Origin: Pseudomonas helvetica
Lineage (GTDB): Bacteria; Pseudomonadota; Gammaproteobacteria; Pseudomonadales; Pseudomonadaceae
Length of the DNA stretch: 64,000 nucleotides
Assembly: GCF_039908645.1 (NCBI RefSeq)
Contig: NZ_CP150917.1
Location: 1,708,501-1,772,500 of the forward strand
Reading direction: 5' to 3'
How positions within the stretch are numbered: the stretch's first letter is position 1; each line of letters starts with the position of its first letter. The notes under the pieces are model-generated. The model made no database searches and had not been told where the DNA came from. It was given only the letters and a program-made list of their open reading frames with translations. The position numbers and the translations under genes were made by a program. Below are positions 26,393 through 34,542 of this stretch, piece after piece.

Positions 26393-28573
26393 TCATGGCT
26401 GGCATTGCAGACGCACGCGCTCATAGTTCAGGGCTTTGTTGCGCTCGGGCAATGCGTAGGGCGCCAGGCAGTGTTTGCCATCCCATTTGATGGTGAGGGT
26501 GGCTGAATCCTCTTCCACCAGCGCCAGGGCTTTACCGCTCGGGTCGGAAATGGCCAGTTGTTTGCCGGCGGCGTCTTCCAGCGCGGCGCCAAATGGAATG
26601 GCCTTGTTCTGCGCATCAAACAGCTCGAACTGCACCCGCCGGCCGGTCTTGCCGATATATCGAGCCAACACCACGGCGCCGCGCCTTGGTACGACTTGCT
26701 GGGTGGCATTATCGATCTCGATGTCCGCACCCAGATCCCGGGTATCCAGGCTGATCCAGTTCACCCGATAAGGCTGAGTGTTGGGGACCACGGCAAAGCC
26801 GTTGGCGCCGGTTTCAGCGCCGCTGTAGCTGCCGATTTTGGCCCCGGAGACACCCGGCACTTCGGCCAGGGCAAAGGTTTCGCCCACGGTCTGTCCCAGA
26901 TTGATTCCTCCCGCGTGGGCGACCACGGAACCGGCCAGGTTAAGGTTTTGCGAGGCGTAGCCGCGTCCCTGACTGTAGCCGGCGCTGACATCCGCCATCG
27001 AGGTGCGGGTGCTGATGTTGGCCGAGGCCGAGCTGCCACCGGTGCTGCTGTTACCGCCTTGCAGTGAGTAATAGGTGTCGCTGGTTTCCGACAGGTAGCC
27101 GTTGATACCGACTTGAGTACTGTCGCTGTTCTTCTGCGTGTTGGCCGAAACAAAGGCCCGTGGCGCTCGGGGTTTGGAACCCAGGGGGAACGACAGGGAC
27201 AGGTTGATCAACGTGTCATTGTTTGACGATCCGAAATCTCCGACATCCTTGGTATAGGTCGCGCCGAGGTTGTAGCTGACCTCGCCCCAGTAGTTGCTGT
27301 AGCCGGTAGACAGACTCTGGGAACCGCCGCGTCCCCAATAGCGCTGGTCGCTGGCGTTCAGGTAAACGCTGCCGTATTGCTGGTTGCGGCCCAGGCTCTG
27401 GTTGATGGTCAGGTCGGTACGGGTTTTCGAGTTGCCGGTGGGTTTCCGGCCATCGGCGTTGAGTTCCTCGACGTGGTTGGTCAGGGTCCGGTAGCCCTCG
27501 GTCGAATAGCGATAGGCCGCCAGGGTGAAGTTGGTATCGGTGCCGGTGAACGTCTTGGCATACAGCGCCCGCAGGCTATTACCCTGGACGGTCTGGCCCG
27601 AAGTAGCGCTGGAGGAATGAGTCAGGTCAACAGAGACGGCGCCGATCGGGGTGTTGCGACCCGCACCGACTGACAGCGCCTTGAAGTTCTCCGAGGCCTG
27701 GACACCGACGATCCCGGTGAGGTTGCTGTTGATGCCGTAGGCCAGGGTGCTGCTGACAAACTGCGGTGACGCCAGGCCATCGCTGTTGCTGTTGTACTTG
27801 CCCGCCGAGACGCTGTACTTCACCTGGCCTTCGCGGACCATGATCGGCAAGCTGGAAAATGCCTGCATCGATACCCGTCGACGGCCATCGGCTTCGATGA
27901 TGGTCACTTGCAGGTCGCCGTTCGAGCCGCTGGGATAGATATCGCTGATCTCAAACGGGCCCGGTGGCACGTTGGCGGTGTAGAGGATGTAATTGTTCTG
28001 ACGGATCTCCACCGTGGCGCTGGTTTCCGCCACGCCGCGAATGATCGGCGCATAGCCGCGCTCGCTGTCGGCGCGCATGCCTTCGTCGGAGGCCAGTTTC
28101 AGGCCGCGATAACGCACGCTGTCGAACAGGTCGGTGTCGGAGAATATATCGCCGGCACTGAACTGGCCCTTCAACGCGGTCACGTCATGTTGCAAGTAGC
28201 TGCGGTTGCTCTTGAACGTGTTGGGCTGACCGGTGCTGCTACTGAAGTTCGACTCATTACGCAGGCGCCAGGCGCCCAGATTGAGGCCGTTACGCAGACC
28301 CAGGTTGTTGGAGAACGTGGTGGCGTAGTCCGTGCTGTTACGGTTGCTGCTCAACTGGTAGTTGATAAAGGCCGCCGAGACGCCGCTATCCCATAAGGCC
28401 GGGTCGACATAACCACGCATGCCCCGCTGCATGGCGATTTGCGGCACGCTGGCCAACAGCCGCAGACGGCTGACGTCATAGCGCAAAGTGGCCTTGTCGA
28501 TCAGCGACGGCAAGTCATAGCAGGCGTGCGGCTCATGTGGGGTGAGTGTGCCGGCCGCTTCCAGCTTGTTCAT
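26393..28573 (-). pseudogene. Fimbrial outer-membrane usher (FimD/PapC family), lacking the N-terminal part
   Basis: This 726-codon frame covers the barrel, middle and C-terminal domains of a chaperone-usher pilus usher. MRGYVDPALWDSGVSA, INYQLSSNRNS, YRGLKLASDEGM, GVAETSATVEIRQNNYILY and VPPGPFEISDIYPSGSNGDL are classic usher motifs. The C-terminal domains end at a cysteine pair (HCLAPYALP...RLQCQ). It starts inside the region equivalent to about residue 100 of a full usher (830-870 residues), so the signal peptide and the chaperone-subunit-binding N-domain are missing. A TGA lies two codons before the first ATG and no ribosome site is visible. Without a signal it cannot reach the outer membrane. 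Confidence 0.88.
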
Positions 28574-28610
28574 GTCTCAGCCACTATAGCGAGGCGGCCC
28601 CTCTGGGTAG

Positions 28611-28629
28611 TGGCATCGAAAAGATGCCA
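28611..28629. repeat. Inverted repeat at the head-to-head junction of two truncated genes
   Basis: TGGCATC and GATGCCA flank GAAAA. It sits in the 50-base gap between the broken 5' end of the usher (minus strand) and the broken 5' end of the pilin-like gene (plus strand). It may be a leftover terminator hairpin or mark a rearrangement point. Confidence 0.6.
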
Positions 28630-29151
28630 TCCAATTTAGCCACGGATAGACGGTGCAGCGTGTCGCTCGGGGGAGAACTCATCGACTACGGTACTCAAAC
28701 TCGGTGGCAATTACAGAATGCACCTGCCGTAAGTAATAGCTCCACCTTTGGCAAACGTACGGTAATGCTCAGCGTGATTTGCCCCTATACACAGGCCATG
28801 CGTCTAACCCTGCGTGGTCAGACAAACGCCAGCGGCAATGTGGTTTACGGGGAGCGCGGCAGCTTGGTTATCCGCTTATCCAATGCGCAAGTGGATGGCA
28901 AAAGCGTACAGATAGCCGGCAGTACTGCTGACGGAATTATCAATGATGCCGCTTCGGACTCGCGATTGCTTCAACCCGGCCGGACCTTTGCTCCGGTCGT
29001 TAGCGGCGAGCTTACGAGAGGAAAAACTCTTACCGCCCAACTGGAAATCGAACCCGTGATACCGACAGCAGATGCGCGGGTATCCAGGCGCCAGATCAGT
29101 GAAGCCAGATTGACGATGGAACTGATGCCTGGCGGTCCAGCGAGACACTAA
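28624..29151 (+). pseudogene. Pilin-like/DUF1120-like fimbrial subunit, 5' truncated
   Basis: A 175-codon frame resembling the mature part of a minor fimbrial subunit. CSVSLGGELIDYGTQ near the start pairs with a second Cys in LSVICPYTQAMRLTLRG, and beta-strand-like stretches run to the C-terminal SEARLTMELMPGG. The start lacks a signal peptide and ribosome site, so the export signal and first residues appear lost. The gene is oriented opposite to the usher stump, with both 5' ends missing at the same junction. Family naming (DUF1120 versus general pilin) is tentative. Confidence 0.6.
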
Positions 29152-29273
29152 GGAATTAGTCAGAGGAGGCTAAATACCAGATGCTCGAGCGCGAGCAAAC
29201 CTACGAACGGGCGCAACGGCGTGACGTCGTCTTGCTCGGTGGCGAGAGCGCTACGAAGAACGCGACTGTTTGA

Positions 29274-29284
29274 GGGGGGGGGGG
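29274..29284. repeat. G11 homopolymer tract
   Basis: Eleven consecutive G residues, about 120 bases after the pilin-like fragment and just after a TGA. Runs this long are slippage-prone. No reading frame clearly depends on this one now. Confidence 0.8.
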
Positions 29285-29308
29285 ATTACGAGCTGAGAGT
29301 TCGATGCT

Positions 29309-29342
29309 GGCGTTCACGCTGATCCAGGTGAGCGCCTTTTTT
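29309..29342 (+). terminator. Rho-independent terminator after the pilin-like fragment
   Basis: GGCGTTCAC pairs with GTGAGCGCC (one G-U pair) around a 10-base loop, followed by six T. It would end plus-strand transcripts that cross the pilin-like remnant, just before the convergent LuxR-type regulator. Confidence 0.8.
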
Positions 29343-29371
29343 ACTGATTGAATTCGGCTGAAGGATCAGCC

Positions 29372-30019
29372 TCAGTTGAAAACGTTATTTTCTAGGCAAT
29401 ACGTCAGCAAATCCTGGTCGCTGGAAACATCCAGCTTGCGCATGGCCGCATTCTTTTGCGTACTGACGGTTTTTAAGCTGCGGGAAAGGTTGCGGGCAAT
29501 CGTGGTTACGCTCTGTCCGGCGACGAACATTCGCAAGATTTCGAACTCCTTGGGTGAAAGCCGGGACAGCCTCTCATCCAGCGCGACGTTCGGCTCCCTC
29601 ACGCACGTCGGTGCCGGCTTGGCGCTGTTAAACGGGCGACCTTGCGCCACAGCCATCAGCGCCAATTGGATCTCGCCATGTAGCTGGCTTTTCTGGATGA
29701 CCCCGACGACGCCCAATTCATGCAGGCGGGTGAGGATCAGCGAACTGGAAATCATGGTCAATACCAGAACTTTCACATCGGCAAAGTGCCGGCGCAGGTA
29801 TTCCACCAGTTTCAGGCCATCGCCGTAAGGCGAATCGGCGGGCATCTTGAAGTCGGTGATCACCAGATCGACCGATTGATGTTTGAGCAGCTCGATCAGC
29901 TCGTTCGAGCCCGCCGCTTCACCCACGACGCGAAAGCGCTCATCGCGCTCTATCAGCTCACGTACACCCAGTAATACGATGGGGTGATCATCGGCGATCA
30001 CGACGTTGAGTTTTGCCAT
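29372..30019 (-). CDS. LuxR/NarL-type response regulator, RocA1-like
   Basis: A 215-residue regulator with a receiver (VIADDHPIVLLG, phospho-acceptor Asp56 in ITDFKMP, conserved Lys in VIQKSQ). A C-terminal LuxR-type helix-turn-helix follows (RLSPKEFEILRMFVAGQSVTTIARNL...KTVSTQKNAAMRKL). The ATG at 30019 follows an AAGGAG site; an earlier in-frame start adds 11 residues. It lies 38 bases after the hybrid kinase gene. In P. aeruginosa the equivalent RocA1 (SadA) activates cup fimbrial genes, and the fimbrial remnants on both sides support the same role here. The name is by resemblance and context. Confidence 0.85.
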   Translation of the reverse strand: MAKLNVVIADDHPIVLLGVRELIERDERFRVVGEAAGSNELIELLKHQSVDLVITDFKMPADSPYGDGLKLVEYLRRHFADVKVLVLTMISSSLILTRLHELGVVGVIQKSQLHGEIQLALMAVAQGRPFNSAKPAPTCVREPNVALDERLSRLSPKEFEILRMFVAGQSVTTIARNLSRSLKTVSTQKNAAMRKLDVSSDQDLLTYCLENNVFN

Positions 30020-30057
30020 GTTCGGCGCTCCTTGATTTGTTGTTGAATGCATACGGA

Positions 30058-33000
30058 TTACGCCAGCGCGTCGAGCATTGCTGCCAGTCGTTCCAGCAAA
30101 GCGCTGACCTCGGTAGCCAAGGCCGGAGTGAGAGGGTGACCCTCCAGGCGGCTCTCAAGGCTGATGCATGCGTCTGCCAGACTGCCGGCCTGCACGGCGC
30201 CCAAAGCTCCGGCCATGCTGTGCAGATGACGGCCAAGCGCAGCCGCATCGCTGTCCCGAAGTGAGGCCGTGACCTTGTCGATGTCCTGCTGCATGGTGCT
30301 GAAAAACAAGGTCCGCATTTTTGGCGACAACTGCGGCTGATCGGGGATTTGCGCGATATGCGCGGGCTGGTCCGGCTCAACCAGGGGCAACGGGTTGGCT
30401 GCTTTGCAGTGCTTGAGCAATTGCGTACGCAGCGTGTGCAGGTTCAATGGCTTGACCAGCCAGGCGTTCATGCCGACCGCCGCACAGCGTTCGCCTTCAT
30501 CGCGCAGAGCATTGGCGGTGACGCCGATGATCGGCAGATCCGCATCGTTTCTGCGCAGTGCTTTGGTCAGTTCATAGCCATTCATCACGGGCATGTTGAC
30601 GTCGGTCAACACCATGTCGAACAAGCCAGGCAGCCATTGGTGCAGGGCTTGTTCGCCATCGGCGGTGGCGACCACCGTGCAACCGAGCGCCTCAAGCTGC
30701 TCTTTGATGATCGCCCGATTGATCGGGTTGTCTTCGGCAATCAGAATGTTCAGATCCAGCCGTCGGGCCTGCTCGGTAAGCGCAGTGTGGTTACGCTGTC
30801 CCACGCCTTGTTGCGCGAAGCTGACCGCCCAGGCCATCGCCCGGATGTCATGCGCATCCACCGACCAGCCTTCGGCGGTGTATTCCGCCGGGTTGGCCCC
30901 AGCGGTCGTGGCGATGACACGCGGGCCGCCCCAAGCGGTTTGCGAGGACGGCAGCACATCCAGCAGCAGCGCTGAAGAGCCAGGCAGGTTTTTCGCGTCC
31001 GGGCCGAGGATGCGGGTTTCCTGACCCAGTCGGTTGAACCAGTTGCACACATGCTGCGCCAGTTCCGGTGCCGGTGCCTGTACGTAAATCGGCGGCGCGT
31101 CAGGCGCGAATTCGGGGCAATCGCTCAACTGACCGACTGCGCAAGCGAGGTGCAATTGCAGTGAGAAGCTGCTGCCCAGTCCGGGTTCACTGACCACTTT
31201 CAACTGCCCGGCCATCAGCTCGCACAACCACCAGCAAATCGCCAGACCGAGGCCCGCCCCGGCTTCGCTGGAGGCATCGCGCACCTGATAGAACGGGTCG
31301 AACAATTGGCTTTGCTGGGCCTGGGAAATACCGATTCCGGAGTCGCTGACCTGCCATTGCAGATTGGCACCGCCGGCGTTGAGATCCAGCAGCCGCAGTC
31401 GCAATACCACGCGGCCATTGTCGGTGAACTTGATCGCGTTGCTCAGCAGATTATTGAGAATCTGCCGGATGCGCAGCGGATCGCCTTGCACCCGGTCAGG
31501 GATCGCCGAATCAATGCAGGCATAAAGCTGCAAACCTTTGGCCTCGGCGAACGCACTGTAGGCGCGCAAAGTGTCTTCGGTCAGTTCCAGCGGGCAGAAG
31601 TCCTGAGCTTCAATGGTCATCTGCCCGGATTCGATTTTCGACACGTCGAGCACGTCGCTGATCAGCTGAAACAGGGTCGCCGAAGAGCGCTGAATGGTGC
31701 GCAAGTATTCCTGTTGACGCGGCCCGAGATCGGTCAGCCCCAACAGTTCGAGCGTGCCCAAAACGCCGTACAACGGCGTTCGGATTTCATGACTCATGGT
31801 CGCCAGAAAGCGCGTTTTCGCCTCGTTGGCCGAATCGGCCGCACGCAATGCCTGCTCCAATGCCGCGGCATCATCGATATGCCGGGTCACGTCGTGGAAT
31901 GCGCAGATCCACACATCCTCGCCATGATAACGGGCGCCAACCACCCCTACGTGCAGATGATGACCCTCGATTTCGAGGTCGGTCTGGCCGGGGCTGGTCA
32001 GTGGGTATTTCTGGTCGAGGGCGGCGATCAACCGGTCGCTTTGCTGCCACTCCTGAATACGCTGGTTTTCCAGTAATACCTGATGGTCACTGCGCCGTAC
32101 CACACACAGCCCGGTGGGCGCAGCATCGATGACCGCGCGGCTGAATGCCTCGCTTTCGGAGATGCTCTGATGCGCTTGATGGGCGGGCAGTACCACGCGG
32201 GTTTTGTACCAGCGGCTGAAGGCCCAGCCGCCACCGATGCTGGCAATTATTAATGTCAAGACGCCGAGCAACGGCCACCACGCGTAATCGATAAAGCTCT
32301 TGAAACCGACCACGTAAACCGCCGTCCACGGGTGCGGCCCCTCGCTGGAAATCTTGAACACCAGACCGTCGAGGCGCACGTTCAGCCCTTCGCTCAGCGC
32401 CGGGTCGGGCGGCTCGGTCCCGACCAACAGGCTGCCGTTGGGCGCGGTGAGACCGAAGCGGTCGTAGATCGACCATTCCATGATGCGCTCGATATCGTTG
32501 ATCTGGCTCAGATTCAACAGCGATGCCACGACCACCCACGGGCTGGCGCCTTCAATATCCAATTGGCTCGCCGGCAGGTCGACGTTGATGTAGGCCAGCA
32601 CTGTCGGAGCAACGCCTTTATCCGCTTGCGCACCATAACGAACCCAGTGAACCTGACTGTCCAACGGCTGTGGATTTTTCTTCTGCAGGCACTGCAACAC
32701 CTGGGTTAGTACCTGCTGAAAGGTACCCCCCTGAATCTGCCCGGCGCCGCGCAGTTCCCCGGCGGCGGGCACCGCGATGTCAAAGTTGTCCGGGACGTTG
32801 AATAGAAATACCTGGGGCGACTGGTAGTGCGAGGCCGACCAGAATGCGCTGTAGTAACTGGCCAGATGCGCGCCCAGCGCGAATACCTTGGGGCGCTCAC
32901 TCGGTTCAATCGATGTCGGGTTGATCTTGACGCTAAAGGGCAGGGAAAAAGACAGTTCTTTAGCCCGGTAAATCCCGCTGTCTTGCTCCGGCATCGGCTC

Positions 33001-33276
33001 CTGCACAGACATGTGCATCCGCTGGGTATTCAGCGTGAGTCCCTTGGCGCTTTGTTGGGCGATAGCGCTGAGGAAAAGATCTTGTTCGCCCATGTTCTCC
33101 ATCAGCCGGGCGAAGTGATAACGCACCGCATCGCGTTGTTCGGCGACCATGCGATTCAGGCCCCAGACGCTGAGACCGACCAACATCGATGCCAGACCGC
33201 AGAGCACCACGACACCTTTATTCATGCGCAGTGAGCTACTGGTCAGTTTGTGCAGACGCGCATTGGGATGAGTCAT
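30058..33276 (-). CDS. Unorthodox hybrid sensor kinase, RocS1/BvgS-like
   Basis: A 1072-residue membrane kinase. One helix near residues 20-40 and another near 331-354 enclose a large periplasmic sensor region. Then come a PAS-like segment, HisKA with SHEIRTPLYGVLG (His near 495), and HATPase (NAIKFTDNGRVV near 615). A C-terminal receiver follows (LIAEDNPINRAII, acceptor Asp in LTDVNMP near 892), then an Hpt domain with HLHSMAGALGAV (His near 1018). This complete His-Asp-His relay matches RocS1. It should pass phosphate to the adjacent LuxR-type regulator, while the EAL protein encoded upstream would compete as in the Roc system. Confidence 0.9.
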   Translation of the reverse strand: MTHPNARLHKLTSSSLRMNKGVVVLCGLASMLVGLSVWGLNRMVAEQRDAVRYHFARLMENMGEQDLFLSAIAQQSAKGLTLNTQRMHMSVQEPMPEQDSGIYRAKELSFSLPFSVKINPTSIEPSERPKVFALGAHLASYYSAFWSASHYQSPQVFLFNVPDNFDIAVPAAGELRGAGQIQGGTFQQVLTQVLQCLQKKNPQPLDSQVHWVRYGAQADKGVAPTVLAYINVDLPASQLDIEGASPWVVVASLLNLSQINDIERIMEWSIYDRFGLTAPNGSLLVGTEPPDPALSEGLNVRLDGLVFKISSEGPHPWTAVYVVGFKSFIDYAWWPLLGVLTLIIASIGGGWAFSRWYKTRVVLPAHQAHQSISESEAFSRAVIDAAPTGLCVVRRSDHQVLLENQRIQEWQQSDRLIAALDQKYPLTSPGQTDLEIEGHHLHVGVVGARYHGEDVWICAFHDVTRHIDDAAALEQALRAADSANEAKTRFLATMSHEIRTPLYGVLGTLELLGLTDLGPRQQEYLRTIQRSSATLFQLISDVLDVSKIESGQMTIEAQDFCPLELTEDTLRAYSAFAEAKGLQLYACIDSAIPDRVQGDPLRIRQILNNLLSNAIKFTDNGRVVLRLRLLDLNAGGANLQWQVSDSGIGISQAQQSQLFDPFYQVRDASSEAGAGLGLAICWWLCELMAGQLKVVSEPGLGSSFSLQLHLACAVGQLSDCPEFAPDAPPIYVQAPAPELAQHVCNWFNRLGQETRILGPDAKNLPGSSALLLDVLPSSQTAWGGPRVIATTAGANPAEYTAEGWSVDAHDIRAMAWAVSFAQQGVGQRNHTALTEQARRLDLNILIAEDNPINRAIIKEQLEALGCTVVATADGEQALHQWLPGLFDMVLTDVNMPVMNGYELTKALRRNDADLPIIGVTANALRDEGERCAAVGMNAWLVKPLNLHTLRTQLLKHCKAANPLPLVEPDQPAHIAQIPDQPQLSPKMRTLFFSTMQQDIDKVTASLRDSDAAALGRHLHSMAGALGAVQAGSLADACISLESRLEGHPLTPALATEVSALLERLAAMLDALA

Positions 33277-33355
33277 TGGGCCAGCCTGTTGGAGATGCTT
33301 GGATAAGCCTTGGACACCGCTACCTCGGATGCAAACAGAGTCTGTGCGTCAGGGA

Positions 33356-34542
33356 TCAATCCACGACAGCCGGGCCGTCCTGGGTTAGCAGTTGTTGAAA
33401 TTCGGATGACGACACCGCATGTGAAATGAGAAACCCCTGAACCTGAGTGCAGTTGATTCTACGCAGTAGAGCCAATTCCTGTGCTGTTTCCACGCCTTCG
33501 GCCACCACCGTGAGGCCCAATTGGCGGCCAAGCGCGACGATGCTGGTCAGGGCCTGGGCCAACTCTTCGTTTTCACTGCAACCGTGCACCAGCGCCCGGT
33601 CAATCTTCAACTCGGTGAACGGCGTCGACACCAGATTCATGTACGAACTGTAACCCTGACCGAAGTCATCCTGCGACAGCCGAACCCCTTCATGCGCAAC
33701 CGGCACGCACCGGCGTAGAAGTTGCTGATGTCCTCGGGCATCGAACACTCCATCAACTCAAAACAGATCATCGCCGGGGCGCCATGGTGCTTAAGGACAA
33801 ACTGCAGAATCCGGTCGGCCAGATCGGGACTGTTAAGCAAGTGGGTGGGCAGGTTGATCGACACCGGGATGGCGTAGTCTTGAGCGCCCCACAATTTCTG
33901 CGCCTTCATCGCTTGTTCGAGAATATGCCACAGCAGGCTTTCCTCCAGGGCAAACGCCTTGAACGCCGGCAGAAACATACCCGGCAACAGCACGCCATGC
34001 TCGGGATGAATCCAGCGCACCAGCGCCTCTGCGGCGACGATACGGCCGTTGGCCAGCGATTTTTTCGGCTGGAACCAGGCTTGCAGTTCACCGTTGTCCA
34101 GCGCTGCGAGTATCGCCAAGTGATCAATCTGCGGGCCGGGCAGGGGCAGGATGGCTTGACGCCGACTGCCCAACTGATCAGTCAGATTGCGCAAAGCGCT
34201 GCTCTTGACCGGTTTGGAAATCAGACCGATGACGCTGACGCCGAGATTGCGCGCGGCGAGGCTGGCGCTGGTCAGCATGCGTCGGGAGGCGACGCTCATG
34301 ATCGCCAGCGCGGGTCGCGAACCGGACGCCGCCAGCCCCTGAATGAACTGGACGCCGTCCATTCCCGGCATCAGCAAATCAGTCAGCACCAGATCGAAGT
34401 CGCGCCTTTTCAGGTAGTCCAGCGCTGCGCTGCCTTCTTGAGCGAACTCCAGCTCAAAGTCTCCGAGCTCGCTGAACAGATTCTGCAGATACAGTTGCTG
34501 GAACGGATGGTCTTCAACGATCAGGATACTAAGTGGTTTCAT
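33356..34542 (-). pseudogene. RocR-like EAL response regulator broken by a one-base frameshift
   Basis: The first frame (34542 to about 33680) encodes a receiver (LIVEDHPFQQ, acceptor Asp in LTDLLMPGMDG, Lys in ISKPVK) and the first half of an EAL phosphodiesterase domain with EALVRW, SINLP and FELMECS. At RMKGFG the frame shifts. The remainder (LSQDDFGQGYSSYMNL, ELKIDRALV, VVAEGVETAQEL, VQGFLISH) is read in the next frame down to 33356. Restoring one C in GGCTGTCG (as GGCCTGTCG, near 33679) rejoins all EAL motifs exactly. RocR degrades cyclic-di-GMP and opposes RocA1. It overlaps the upstream kinase gene by 14 bases. A sequencing error is the main alternative. Confidence 0.88.

Noticed and set aside
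29181..29276. A 31-codon frame starting MLEREQTYERAQ before the G11 tract
   Set aside because: It has an AGGAGG-like sequence upstream, but it is very short, unrecognised and lies in a decayed region; kept only as part of the G-tract observation.
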